The notes under the pieces were generated by a model. That model did no database searches and was not told the DNA's origin. It saw nothing but the letters and a program-made list of their open reading frames with translations. Positions 1-13,377 of a stretch of DNA of 64,000 nucleotides are shown here, piece by piece. Position 1 is the stretch's first letter. Each line of letters starts with the position of its first letter. Origin of the DNA: Xiphydria camelus (taxonomy: Eukaryota; Arthropoda; Insecta; Hymenoptera; Xiphydriidae); NCBI GenBank assembly GCA_963678675.1, contig OY783199.1:1929501-1993500 (forward strand). Direction: 5' to 3'. Both the position numbers and the translations under genes were made by a program.

Positions 1-701
1 ACAACGCGAGAAAATTCGAACGACCTGGCGATGCCGAAGCGAGTTTTTTCGTCATCGGCTGTCGAGAAATTTACCGTGGAAAGCTGAGAAGGCTGAGATG
101 AGATGACTCATCGCGGCCCTATCATTCGGAAACATTGAAACGTAAGAAAATTTTTATTTTCAATCCAGACTCGTCGAATAGTTATCCACATAGCATTTCG
201 TCGGGTCATCGATTCCTCCTTGGCAAAGTTTTCGCAACGTTGACACGGCCGTAGCGGCGAGTAGTTTCAGCTTACCGCGACTCACCGTGGTTCGACACTC
301 GCGTTGATGTCGTGCATCCGTTTTCTCGCACTACGTATAGCATATTCCAACCTTAACCACCCTACCGTGAAAATCTGGGAGTGGAATTTTATAGCGATAA
401 GCGTGACGCCGTAATTATTCGAGACGCTATATTTCGTGCATTAACGATTCGCGAATGGGGCGCATGACGATCGGGTCAATACGGATTCCTTTACACAACT
501 GCTCTCGCGAATTTAATAGCAAAAAAGCGGTAAACTATAGACGAGATGATAGACGGGATTATTGCTATGCAAGTACAGCAAAGTGTAAGTTTATTTTCAC
601 GTTTGACTTTAATAAATAGTGTCACTGAAACTCAACGGGAATATACATAGCGATGCACTTACAGAAAGAAAGAAATCTTTTCCTCTCAGGTCTCCTAATG
701 C

Positions 702-784
702 ATTGGGTTGTCCGAAAAGTTCGTGCCACTTTTGAAAAAAAAATTCAAATAAAAAATCGGCACGAACTTTCCGGACAACGCAAT
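702..784. mobile_element. miniature mariner-like foldback, 83 bp
   Basis: Inverted termini of 26 bases (702-727 and 759-784) differ at only two positions and flank an A-rich core of 31 bases. The terminal wording GGGTTGTCCGAAAAGTTCGT resembles mariner-family ends in insects, from general knowledge. There is no coding capacity, so it would be a deletion derivative. Confidence 0.6.
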
Positions 785-3700
785 AAATATCGCGCGCGGG
801 TACTTATTTCAGTTCGCGCTATCATTACTCATTTCGGTGAATTGGTCGATGCATTTTTCGTTTCGTTCCTCACAGGATTTAGAGACAACCCGAGTACCAC
901 GAGGCTCATTGTGTTGAGTAGCTCGACGTAGCGGAAAGAGGACTGAGACCGTCGACGACGCGGTAGAGGACGACGCTCGATCGTAGATGGATCGCGCGCA
1001 ATGCGATTCCGTAGAGTCAGTGATCTTGCGAGTATTCCTTCACCTTGACTTCGATATGGACATTATTTATTCTCAACCGCGACTTGGGAAGCACATCCGC
1101 GCGTGTGGCAGCCGTTCGACCGCGTGTTAAATGAAAATCGCGCGATTGTAGAGCCGGTGCTTTTTAACGAGAATCGTTATATTTCGAACCTTGCTCGCGA
1201 TGATAGAGTCTGTGTTGTTTCGTGGCGGGATTACATTCGTCGATCGCGATTCCGGCCGGACGGGCGACCTTTCGCCTCGGAGATAGTAAACCCATTTCGC
1301 GCGCGCCGGGTAGTAGAAGGTACCCGCGAGTACTACGCGTGCCGTCCGGCCCTCTCCTGCTGCTCGATACGATTTTACAGACAATATTTTGCAATGGAAG
1401 CAGCAGAGTAAAGTAGAGACGGTGCTTTTGCTCGAGTTCGATAGAGTCACCTCAAGACGATCAGGAATGCCGCAGACGACGACGCTGGACTGAAGAAAGA
1501 AGCCATCAATGAAAGGCCGGTATAAGTCCTACGGTCTGCTTAATGATCGATTTCCGTTATCGCTGGTTAAAATTTCACAATTTTAACCAGAGATCGGGAA
1601 ATCGTGATTGATGGGAGGGATCTCCGAGGCTTCCAAGAAGATATGGGGTATGCGGCCATCGCCTCGTCGAAGGGATGAACGCAGAGGGGTTTGTATGTCT
1701 TCCGGTCCCTCCGATCTCCATCCATGTCGCAGGACGATTGGTCCGAACCGACACCGGAGATCGGTTGTAATTTATATTTGTCAACGTCCGCACAGTGACC
1801 ACGAGTCGAGCTTGATTGCGTCGACTCGTGAGTGGCCATATTTGTCGTCTTTGTCATTTCAGGTTTAGGGCTCTTCTCGTTCCTCCCGTAACTAGTTGGA
1901 TTGACTTTCGTGAATTTGTTAAATTACTTTTGAAGTCGGATGATCCTCCGATTTCGCCATCTCTGATGTTGATGATTTTAATTCTCTGATTATACCAGGA
2001 TTCCATTGATCATTGCTTCGAACGAGAAGAGTTGTCGCGTTTTGTCATTCGCTCGGTCGGAGGGAATTTTACTTGAGCTTGCAGTAACGTAGAGTTGTCC
2101 CTTCGACCGAGAAAATGCCATAGGGATTGCTCGGAAATGTTTTAATATCGCTTCATCGATTTGTGAATCGAAATTCTTTCGATTGCTCCTCTGCTATTCA
2201 AATTTTGCTTACCATCCGATTCAATTTTAAAGATTTTATACACACGTCGACTAACATATATTTGTATATGTATATCTTTTATAATTTTCATTTTTTAGAA
2301 TACCGATCTAACCGTTTTTCTATTATTCGATTGAATAATACTAGTATACTAAATCGAAAGGCAATTTCAAGAATTTAGCCCGTTTAGAGTTTCTCTGTTA
2401 ATTCATGCATGTGACATATTTTTGCAGCCCATTCTTGAAAGTAAGTACAAGTTAAATTTGGTGTGCTTTCAATGCGAAACGCTAAGCTCCGGTGTCGGAT
2501 GCGTCCCGGGACGTTATCCCTAGTGTAGGCTCTTGCGCCGGGGCGGAATGATTTGGAATCGTGGAATGTTTGTGTTGGTGAGAATGGGATTGCTCCATTT
2601 TAAATATAGCTATAGGGAGGTAGGATAGAGTCTTCTGAATGAATGTTTAGCTTTAAGTAGGCAGGGCCAGATTTCGGGAGAGCGTTTTACTCCAAACTCG
2701 ACAAGAGTGCTCTCTCGAATCTGAGAATCGTACTCTAGCGTCCGCGGTTCTAGACCCGGACGCACGCGAAAATGAAGTACTTAAGGAATCGGTGATGTGC
2801 ATCAGAAACAGTGAAGAAGCTCGGGGGATTCGTGTAAATACGCACATACGCTAACGGACTGCGATTCCTGGAATCGCAGGTCGTCGTTTGGGCTAGCTAC
2901 TTATTTAGTTTCGCATCGATAAAGTTGGCTCGCGTTCTAAACCATCGCGCACCAGCGTTGATCCGGGCGAGATTTCATTGAGACGTGAGTTCCTTTCGGA
3001 CGGTAGTAGGGAATCTCCGAGCTTCTCTATTATAATCGACGAATCATCAGGGCTTCGCCCGAAGAGGCGATCTGCCGAAGAGGATTATATTATAACTGAT
3101 CAATTTCATATATTTCATGGCCGCCACGCCGTCACTGTGCACGTTATGGAAATGTCTCGTCATGTCCAGTGATCCCACGTTTAAATTATTTTATACTATA
3201 CGAATGTCTTCAATACAGCCTTCATTTTTTCTTCTTCGCTTGTCTTACAGTTAGACGATTTCATACGAACATGTGAAAATTAGTGCGTGGGATCGCTATA
3301 TGTGTGTGAAAATACGTAGACCATACAATTCATGAGTTTCTATATTTGCTTATTCGACTTCTTAATTTGCTTGGCGTACACATCATTTTTCTCTCATACT
3401 CAGTGCACACTGATTATCAAGTTTTATCGATATTAAATTCGGGTATCCATTTATGCATAGGTAAATATTTTTCACTTCGTCTTTCGTTTTACCCTTTCCT
3501 CTACGTATTTTCACTTCAAATCGCACGAACCATTGACACTCGTTTTTTTCTTCGATGCTAGTTCGAAGGAAAACGTTGTTCGTGGTTCTTTTTTGACTTT
3601 TTGCTTGACTCACGAGATCTGCTGCAATGTTTCAGGTGTAGCACCTTATTTTCAGGAAACAGATAATGACAGAAATTTGTCCAATCCCAATTTTGACTAT

Positions 3701-4958
3701 GACCAAAATGGTTACCAAGAACAATACACACATATGCATGGATGCTACACGCTCGTCTCCAGGTACAACGTGAATCACGAAATTTATTTATTTATTTATT
3801 TTATTCGAAACTCGATCGTTGCATTGTTAAATCAGCTTGGCGCTTTATTTTCGGAAAAATGGTTCTACATAAATAAAAATTTGACTTTGGGTCGTACCGA
3901 TTTATAGTATTTAAAGAACGAATGTTTAGAGAACTACGAGTCACGGGATTAATTAATAGCGTAGACGCATATTTTATAGGTATAGGGGAGATAACCTCAC
4001 GGCGCCCAGACTTTTTAATAAAACCCTAGGAATACCTATATCATTAATTGGGGAATCTATTACGTAGGAAGTGAATTTATTAACGCGCAACATTTAATTG
4101 ATTTGATATTCTTCAAGCTTCGTTTTGTTTATTTAACGCGGCCCTCTATTTTCAGGAGTACGCTTATACCGCAATCTGAGGTACAGAATTCGATTTGATC
4201 CCAATGTATACGATATTGCCAATGATGGCTTGAAAATTCTTGGAGAATGGGACAAATCGGATTAGATAATACAGATGCCGAAGACCGTGTTCGGACGTCT
4301 ACAACGGAGATGCATAGAAGGTACGACGAGAGAGTGATTCTGCATTACAAAAAAATTATTTATCATTATCCAGATGTGTCGTTTCTATTATATTCTTTAT
4401 CTCCTCTCTATCGACAATCGCGCATTTGATGCGTATGTCCGATACTACGCTAAATGGCGGATGAAATATATCTTGTATGCATATCTGGGGAAATATGTAA
4501 CGCGAGAGCTTCGAGTCGCGGTAACGAGACGGATATCCGCGGTAAACGCGAATGGGATTTTTGTCGTATCGAATGTGTCCCGTGCTACCGAGATATTGGA
4601 GACTTCGTGTGCATCTGTATATCACCGATCAGCATATACATACATACATATATGTATACATACATATATGGATCGATAACCCATGTGCGTACGAAGTAGT
4701 ATAGTTATCCACCGGTACGCGTTGCCGACGTTTTCCAATATTTCCTGACGATTCCATTACAAGTTTTCCGCCGTCGTTGAATATTTTTTACGCGGAAATG
4801 TTTGGATGAAGTACATTTTTCGAAATATACAAGCGTTATTGAGTTCGATCGCGAGCGGGGAAACTGTTATTATATATTGCTTCGATTTATTTCCATTAAT
4901 CGAGACCATAGAATATTTGAAATATGATTCTCGCGTAACGATAAACTCGATTGAAGCA

Positions 4959-5054
4959 TAAAGGTCCCCATACACGATACGATTTGCCTGTATAAACGCA
5001 AGTCGGAAGGCCTGCTGCCTTCCGGCAAACCGTATGTCGTGTATGGGGACCTTT
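4959..5054. mobile_element. short foldback element, 96 bp
   Basis: The arms start TAAAGGTCCCCATACACGA on both strands and remain complementary through the TTTGCC region, with a centre rich in GGAAGGC/GCCTTCC. The transition into flanking unique sequence is abrupt. No transposase is present and the family is unknown to me. Confidence 0.65.
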
Positions 5055-5494
5055 ACAGAGGAATATAGCAAATAAAGTCCCGCGCAAACGCCCGAGTCTC
5101 GCGAGATCACAAGGTAAACAAACGCATCTACGTGAGGTTCCAGGGGGATGTGTCAATTAGCAGTGCCATGTCGCGATACATACATATGTGTATACGCTAT
5201 CGCTCGAATCGCGTCGACAGCCGACTGAATGAACGGTTTCTCGCACGAGCGCCCCCTTATATGTATGTACGTATACTCTCTCCCGTATCATACTCGTATA
5301 TTGTATATAACCATATGATTCTTGCGCGTATAGCGTACAATATACCTAACCACGCGCGTATATAGGTATCGTCTCCGATAAATATCAATTATACGGTCGC
5401 TATTCGACCGTCTTCTCGCGGTATATTCCCGCGTTCCCTCGTGATAACGGAGACTCTGACTGACTGGCACACGCAATCCATGCACGTGTAACAC

Positions 5495-5814
5495 ATACGG
5501 GGCGAATAATTGGATCTGCGACATGGCAAATATAGAGCGTACACAATTTGTGGAACTATAGACGATGAGCACATCGTCGTTGATTAGTCGCGGCCGGTAA
5601 GACGAGTCTTAAACCGAGGCAGGTACTCCTGATACAAACGAGAACTGGAGCGAAATCTGATAAGAATCAGAGTTTTTCATCGTTGCAGTTGACGATCCTG
5701 CTTAACTTCCTCCACCCACCACGACCGAATCGACGATGACGTTTATCGTCTATAGTTTGACAAATCGTAGGCGTTATATTTGCTGTGCTGCAGATCCAAT
5801 TATTCACCCTGTAT
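5495..5814. mobile_element. foldback element, about 320 bp
   Basis: Inverted termini carry ATAC-GGG-GAATAATTGGATCTGC on both ends, then a second matching block around GCAAATATA and a third around CTATAGACGA. The middle is not complementary. This is a typical non-autonomous DNA element layout with no reading frame of note. Confidence 0.6.
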
Positions 5815-6667
5815 TTATATGTATAACGTTCGTAAATCAGAGTTCACACGAATGGTATTCGAATCCGTGAGATCTCTTATAGCGTGCAGCGTTTAAACGC
5901 CCAGTTATTCTTGCGTCGTGCGACCGCCTCGCGTGTTATAAGGTCCCTCTCGCTATATTTACATACATATATACGGCCAACACCTGCGTATTTTTAGCAT
6001 ATTCTCTAATTTATGTCCTGTACCGAGTGGTTAAGCAAGTTTGCAATTCTCTTTCGTCGGCGTTAAAGTGTCACGGCTTAGCCTAGTTCTGTACAGGTAC
6101 TCACCGAAATATCTGTACGTAAATACCCGTGTGTACACGTAGGTGCGCACCCCGCTTACCTTCGTCGTCTCGCGGAAACCAAACCGCAAGCGTGGCCAGC
6201 TTCGGTCGGATTACCTCCGGCACAATAGGGCCGAGCTCGCGATGTTCGCTTTATCGTATTAACGACGAGTCGCGGTAGTAATCCGGAAGCCGGAGGCGGG
6301 AGAAAGTACGAGAGAAGGGAATTCGGACGGCCGGTAGAAACGATTCGTACGTGTGCAATTTTACCGGAAAATAAATTCGCGTATACGCTGTAATTTATTT
6401 ATACATCGGAGGAACACATTCATTTGATGCGAATGAATTTTCGACACGTCTCTCAGTTGAAATATCGAAACGGTGAAAAATGCTTTCACTTTCTAATATA
6501 GAATTAATTCTCGAACCGCGGGACTCCCTCAAAGTTTTCATTCAAATTCGAACGCTCTCTCTCGCAATGGATGAGAGAATGTTTGACTGACCGAGGGACA
6601 AAGGCAACTGAGAAAATTGAGCAAATAAAATATTTCGTCACTCGCCACGCGAGTCGGCGCTAATGAT

Positions 6668-6987
6668 AATAGGGGGGGTTCGGAAAAAAATAAGAAAAAA
6701 TGATTTCAGGTTGAAATGAAAACTAAGAGGCACAGAAATCGATGAAGAAAAAAATTTTGGAAAAATAACAACTCTACTAACAGTTATAAACAAATAAAGT
6801 TAGGGCACGGTCCGCCGGTACGATTTCCTATTGGTTTGACGTCATTTCTAAGCTCGAACGCTTACGTTTCAAATAGGCTTTTCGACGAAAATAAATTAAA
6901 ACAAATTTTTTTATCGTCTCAGTTGCGTTTCCTGACGCAAAATGTATTATTTGAAAGCACATTTCAAAAATACCGAACCTCCCTATT
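6668..6987. mobile_element. candidate DNA element with GGTTCGG termini, 320 bp
   Basis: The left end AATAGGGGGGGTTCGG is mirrored by the right end CCGAACCTCCCTATT on the other strand. The interior is A/T-rich with no extended complementarity, so this looks like a short terminal-inverted-repeat element rather than a full foldback. Confidence 0.45.
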
Positions 6988-7080
6988 GGAATGAGCGATA
7001 CGGTTCTGCCCTGAGATATGCAATTTGGATAACCCTCGATAGGTAATCACAATGTGTTTGTGATTTATAATCGTTTCACT

Positions 7081-7306
7081 GTAGGGTAAAAGAGTGGGAT
7101 AGACGCCACGGTTGAAGAGCAAGTTCAAAGTCGATTATCTCGAAATCGATTGCAGGTATCGAAGAAAAGTTAAGATAAAAAGTGTTTATCTATATTTTTG
7201 CTGTAAAAAAGTAACTATGAATTTTTCACATATCTCCACTGCGTTTCGAGATAATCGAGTTCAAAGTTAAACAGAGACTGCGGCATCTGTCCCACTTTTA
7301 CTGTAC
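7081..7306. mobile_element. foldback element, 226 bp
   Basis: The outer arms pair GTAGGGTAAAAGAGTGGGA with the right end TCCCACTTTTACTGTAC (small gaps). An inner pair centres on TCGATTATCTCGAAA. No coding frame. It lies about 90 bp from the preceding candidate element. Confidence 0.55.
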
Positions 7307-8911
7307 ACATTTAGATACGTATAGTTCTTCGCGAAAGAGCGAGTCTTCCGCCCTCGCACTCACGCGCAGGGGTCCGTGGTCCCATGGAACTCGCGCGCGG
7401 GTGACGCTCGTAATTTACCGCCGCGGTGACTTATTCGCCTTCGGAACTTTCTCCATTTTCCGCGCGCGCTCGCTCGCCCGCTCTCTCCATCCCTCCCTCC
7501 CTTTAATTAAAACGTTTCGTCCCGCATCAACCGGTATAAATTTCCCCGGTTCGAACGCGATCTCTCTCGCCGTGGAAAACTGGCGCGGGCTCGAAGAGTC
7601 GCGCGCCGGATCTCACTCGAATAACCTCTACGGCCATTTGTAACCGAAACGGGCGATTCAACGCGCAATTCGCCGAGTTTTAACATCCAATATATTTTCT
7701 CGAGGGCGGGCGCCGCGAATACCAACGGTGCTAAACGGCGAGACGCTTTATGACGTGCGCGAAGGAAAAATTCGCTTGTGGTAGAGCCGCGATGTGCCGG
7801 TGCTCCGTTCGCGGGGGTGAAGTTTGCCGAGCGCTCGCGTCGGCCGATTTCTCGCGTGAAATCTCGCGCGCGCGCGCGCGCGGGAACGACGTTTTTCACG
7901 TCGACGCCACGAAACGTAGAGCGTAGGTACTTTGCATCGTCAAAGGATGCGTGAATATTATGTGGATATACCGCGACGGCTTGACGAATGACACGGCGAA
8001 ATATTGTACATCCACTCTCTCATCTCTGGAGGAGAGTTTTAATTGACGGATGCACAATTTTATACTCAATATTTTTGTACGCGTGTGTTGTACCTTACGG
8101 ACGGGGCGTTTATTTATACCGTACCTAGGTCGGGTTTAAAACGCGTAACAGCCAGAGCAACGGCCTTACGCGAAAGCGGAAATTGAAATAATTTGACTCT
8201 TTGGCTGTATAACGAACGATTCGTTCGCGTAATTGGACGCGAAAGTCTGGCCGGGGATTTTGTGCGAAGGGTCGTATAGAGAATATACGTATAGAGGGTC
8301 TCGCCGAGCGGGTCTTTCCCGGTGAATGTCCGCGGGCGTTTCGAGCGCCGCATATACATATTTGTCAACTGCACCGTTTTTCTTTCATCTCGTCGCGTGC
8401 CCCACTTTCTCTTCTCACCTTGTTATTTATTTGGGATTGCCCGTTGTCTCCTGTATTTCGACGAATCGTCGAACGAGTCTATTGCGGTATGGAATTATAT
8501 CTAGGATGCCCGCGGGAAAGAGAGTATAAGTCAAAAAATGGTCAATATGAGATAAGTCGCTTTCTTCTACTTTCCTAGAGAGATTTGTGTGCTACATGCA
8601 TTTCACGGTTCTTATGAGAAGTGTTATTTTCATTTTATACATTTTTTCTCAACAGTTTGTGTTTCAATATAAACAAATAAAGGTGTTTTCTGAGCAATAC
8701 CATTTTTTGACTTGTGCCCTTTTTCCCGAGCATCCTAGATATACGCGGGCGTCGTCCAAATATGCGATATATCGAGACCGAGCAAGGTGGAACGTTTCTC
8801 CGAATTCGATCGCGCTTCGAATCCGGCAGGCCCCTCTGGATCGCGAAAGCTTCGACTCCAACTCCCGACGCTACACGACACAGAGTGTACAGCCTGACGT
8901 ATGCGTATACG

Positions 8912-9386
8912 TAAAGGGCCTTCTAAACGGGCAATATTTTACCGCAATATATGGCTGCAACACAGTGGCCGGCAACATTGCCGGCAATACCAGCCAGACT
9001 ATGCAATTTAGGATAATATTTTTAGTATGTCCCGGCCATATATAGCCACACATTTTTGGTATCGTCGCCCGTTTAGCGGCGCCTTTAAACACGGGCCGTA
9101 CACTCAAAAAAATTTGGCCACAACTAGAAAAAATTATAGTAATTGCAGTGATAATTTTCTTCGGAATAGCAAGAATTCTTGCTACGCTAGCAATATTTTT
9201 CTAGCTGTGTCTGAGGCAGCCAGAAATATAGCTGGATTAGCTAAATACTTTTGTCGGTGTACTGTTGCAGAAAGTATTGCCGAAATATCTACTGCATTAA
9301 GATGTTTTCATGATGGCTGGGCTATAGTTGCCAATATTGCAGTCACATATTGCAGTAAAACTATTGCCCGTTTAGACGCCCCTTAA
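8912..9386. mobile_element. mosaic element with three related ends, 475 bp
   Basis: The end TAAAGG...CTAAACGGGC occurs at 8912 in forward sense and twice in reverse sense, ending at 9087 and at 9386. Either a 176-bp element (8912-9087) is followed by a diverged partner sharing its end, or one element inserted next to or into another. The interior is rich in GCAATATT/CCGGCAA blocks. Confidence 0.5.
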
Positions 9387-10376
9387 CGGTCAATGCGAGG
9401 TCAAACTCGGGGGGTCCGCGGACTCTGGCGTGTTCGAGTTTTACCGAAATCGATACTCCCCTGGGAAGAAAAGGGGCGGGAGGGGGCCGAGAGAAACTCG
9501 GTAGATGCGAAGAGCACGCTGGAGTGTAATATACGCGGATAAGAGCTTTTAGGAGGTGGAGGGAGGAAGGGAGATCAAGAATGGGAGAGTAGAGTAGAAG
9601 TACCACACCGGAGAAACAAAGCGGGCCGCGGGGGGAGATTTTGATTTGCGTCTTAACTTCGCCCGGTGTGTGCTGTGCCGTTGTGACGTTTGTTCGGTTC
9701 GTCTCTCATTTCGTTTCGTCGTCTTTCGAAATTCCAGCGCCGCATCAGGTCTAATTGCAAGCGTCGATATCGTCGATAAGCGTGTACGCAGGATCTCGAT
9801 CGTCGGTCTCTTTCCGTGCGCATAATGATTATTTTTAACTCCGCCGCATCGGTCCTCGATTCTATTGAAATTCCGCCGCGCGCTACGCGGTAAACGCAAA
9901 CGCGTCATTCGACCGCGACGTTCGCGCGATCAAATTACACGCCCGACGCGTTGGACCAGCGAAATTCCTCGAAAAACCAACGCTGACGGCGTTCGCGCGA
10001 TCAAAGCAACGCGGAATATTGCCGTGGAAGAATAATTCCACCAATTAGCAGGTGGCGCGAAAATATCCCGTTACACAAATCAAAGCAGCAGCGACGCGTC
10101 GCGCGTTGAGAGAACCAACGAGGATGCGCTCGCCTTCACGAGGCTCTCGCGATTTTTCGCATTCGCTGCAGGGCCCCGAAAGCGTTCGGGTGCGAATAAA
10201 ATTTACTGATAGCCGCGATCGAGGCAAAGCACCGGGAAAAGCCGCAACGGAATCGACGATAACCGGCATCGCTGTGGAATCGCGGCAAGAAAAGGATTAA
10301 ACTATTTCTTTTTCTTCGTCCTTCGTCCGTAAGGGTAGGTGTGTCGAAGCGAGAGTTGAAAATTTTCCTCATCGTA

Positions 10377-10380
<4 letters not shown>

Positions 10381-10406
<26 letters not shown>
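10381..10406. repeat. (AG)n microsatellite
   Basis: Thirteen AG units with no associated element that I can see. Confidence 0.95.
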
Positions 10407-10407
<1 letters not shown>

Positions 10408-12481
10408 ACTACCCGTCGCGGCTCTCAATTCTTCCCATCACGCGAAGCTGCTCCGACTCACCCTTACACAAACATGTACTATACGTATATACAAATTTTA
10501 GCAAAATTGGTATAATTGATACACTCTCGAATGTGATCGCCATCCTTGATATTATATAACTATTGACGCTTCTCACAACGTTCGTTCGGACAGCTCCGAT
10601 ATAGGCTGAAGAGCGTAACAGTGTGATTCGAGAATAATTTATCGTTATTCCCGGATTTCGACTATCCGTGAACGAGCGAGAGTGGGAAGGTAGGAAAGAG
10701 ATGAAATTGCAGGATGAATAATATCACAAATTTCCTCTCGTTATTATTATTCGTATAACGGCGGAGCAGTCTCGCTCTCGCCGTTGCCCGTTCGTTAAAT
10801 CGTATAACGGAACTCACCATTCGTAGCGTGCAAAGCGTACACGCTTTTATGCCAGATTCCATTGCCGTGAAAGCTCGCTCTGTCGCGGAGCACGGATAAG
10901 TACCACCGGAGGTATACTCGCGCGTAACCAAAGTCGTGGCCATGGGACGTGCACGCGGTGCGTATAAATTTAATAACAGCCAACCTTGGCGGAAATGGAG
11001 TTTTGCATTGTTTATCGTTCATGCGGGGGACGCGAGATGAAACGCCAGGCGGGGTGCCCGTTAATCTTGGAAAATATTTCTAGCTTTTCCACAGCCGCGC
11101 CCCACTCGTTTCGTGCAGTAAGACTGAGAACGGCTCGGCGATCCTCGATGATGATAATCATTGGTACAGTAATGGGTGACCAGAGCGAGAGAACGGTTAT
11201 CCGACAAAAGAACGTACGAATATTGATCTCTCTTCTTCTTGACGACACGAGCCCCGTGCAGTTGAGAAATGCGGAGCGGAAACCGTTACCTGAATCGATC
11301 GCTCAGCCACCCTATCCTGCGTAAGATTTCGCGCTGATTACGAGAAGCGCGGTTATCAGGTCGACATCTTTAAGGAAACATAAGACGACAGTTTTACATA
11401 TACGTGACTGTCGACGAAACAAGATTCGTGTTTGCTAACCGCGCACATCGTCGTCCCCCCCCCCCCCCCTCCTCGGTATCTTTAATTCCTTTCCTCGTCC
11501 GCCTTTTTCCCTCCATTTCCACTAAAAGCTTCTTCGCGTTCCGAGTTCTCGAGATTACTTCTTATTCGTCCGCTGTATATACATACATATTTCACCGACT
11601 AGACGTATTTTGAGCACGGAGTCGCGAGGCCATTGTGGCGTCAAGTCGGATCAGGCTGTAATAACGATACGGGGCAGAGGAGATAATTCTTTTACGGGGC
11701 ATTCATCTTGGGTCGTATTCCGTTGCTTCGGTTGCGGTGACGCTGCGTGATTTTTTGAATCGTGAAAATTGCCTCGCATCCTTCGACGTGGCGTAACCGC
11801 GAGGACGGCATCGCGTAGGACAGGATCGTCCAAGGTGGAAGAGGCGAAAGCGGTACGGGGCGAACGCGCGATTTACGGCTAATGCGTGCGGAAAGGGGCG
11901 AAGCGGTATAGGCGAATGGAGTTTGATGAGAGAAGTGGGGTCTCGGGTTCGTCGGTTACCTACATAATGGAAAACGATTAATTACGGTTGCCGTAAGCCG
12001 ATGCCCATCAACTCGTCATACCTACCGCGAACAACAACACCACGCGAACCACGCGCCGCTCTCACTTCTGCTCCGGACGCGCCGGCGAGAGCGAAATTGT
12101 CGTTTCGACGCGTCTACCGCGTGGTTCTTCGTTCGAAGCGGCGTACCGAGAAAAGTGGAAGGGAATTGCTGTGGGAGTCTCGCGAGAAATGAAATTACGG
12201 AAGTCAGGGCGAGCTTGCGATCGCGCGATATACATATGTGCTACGGCCAATTGGAAGTCGAAAGGGATGGGGATGAGGGAGGGGCCTGTGTCGCGAGAAA
12301 TGTTTTTCCAGGCTTAATCGGTGATGCGCAACGAGGTCACACCTGGTATCAAGTCTTCGGAGAGGAGGGGCGGAAATACGGGAAGCGAAGGTTCTGCGAC
12401 CCTCGGATCCATTTCCTCCTTCCACTCGATACGGATCGATTCGCAGTGTCGAACTCTTTCCTTCCTTCTCCGCTTCTCTCA

Positions 12482-12483
<2 letters not shown>

Positions 12484-12518
<35 letters not shown>

Positions 12519-12888
12519 TTTGTTTCATCCGTATTAGTTATATTGTAAACTTTTATTTACCGTATTTTGTTAGTCTAGGCCGTTCTATTATCTATTATTT
12601 TACTTTGTTATTTGCTTTATCTCTTTCCACTCGTTTGCTCTCTTAGTTGCTCTCTTTGAAATTTGTTTATTTACCGTATTTTGTTAGTCTAGGCCGTTCT
12701 ATTATCTATTATTTTACTTTGTTATTTGCTTTATCTCTTTCCACTCGTTTGCTCTCTTAGTTGCTCTCTTTGAAATTTGTTGCTTTCTCTGTAATTCATT
12801 TGTCCTGACTGTTTGCGTGCTCTTAGAGGGCCTCTCCGACCCTAGAGCAAATAAATATGCTTCTTCTTCTTCTTCTTCTTCTTCTTCT
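12484..12888 (+). mobile_element. (CT)n-(CTT)n retroelement-like copy 1
   Basis: The order is (CT)n at 12484-12515, a T-rich body, a small hairpin AGAGGG...CCCTAGAGC, AATAAA, then (CTT)n from 12860. Body segments such as GTTAGTCTAGGCCGTTCTAT recur in the copy at 37417. A 114-bp internal tandem duplication (12552-12665 and 12666-12779) is specific to this copy. AATAAA followed by a simple tail suggests retrotransposition of a short non-coding RNA or of a LINE 3' end. Confidence 0.7.
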
Positions 12889-12968
12889 CCTCACGCGAAC
12901 GGCGACTTCCCGCGTAGAGCATAGCGACGACCGACAAAAGTATCGGTGAATTTGTATCGTCCCGTTCT

Positions 12969-13377
12969 GGGCGATTCCATTATCGCGGGTGCAACATTAT
13001 ACTTATATAAAGTTCATTAACGATAAAATAAAAATCATTTATAATGAAATTAATCTTGGAAGAATTACATGTTAACATGTGCACTTTATATTCGTTTACA
13101 AGAATTTTAATTTGATATTTATACAGTCAGGAGAAAGGTTCAAAGTGCTATCGCGGGTACAACAGATAGGGCCAATTTTGTTGCACCCGCGATAGCACTT
13201 TGAACCTTCCTCCTGACTGTATAAATATCAAATTAAAATTCTTGCAAACGAATATAAAGTGAACACATGTTAAAATGTAATTCTTCCAAGATTAATTTCA
13301 TTATAAATGATTTTTATTCTATCGTTAAGGAATTTTATACGAGTCTAAATGTGGCACCCGCGATAATGGAATCGCCC
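12969..13377. mobile_element. long near-perfect foldback, 409 bp
   Basis: The outer arms start GGGCGATTCCATTATCGCGG and pair across the whole length, with a short centre near 13155-13180. The arm motif CTATCGCGGGT appears again close to the centre, so the arms carry internal subrepeats. It would fold into a hairpin of about 200 bp per arm if transcribed. Confidence 0.75.

Noticed and set aside
1563..1590. Short hairpin with 12-bp stem
   Set aside because: Perfect but short, A/T-rich and isolated; many such hairpins are expected by chance in 64 kb.
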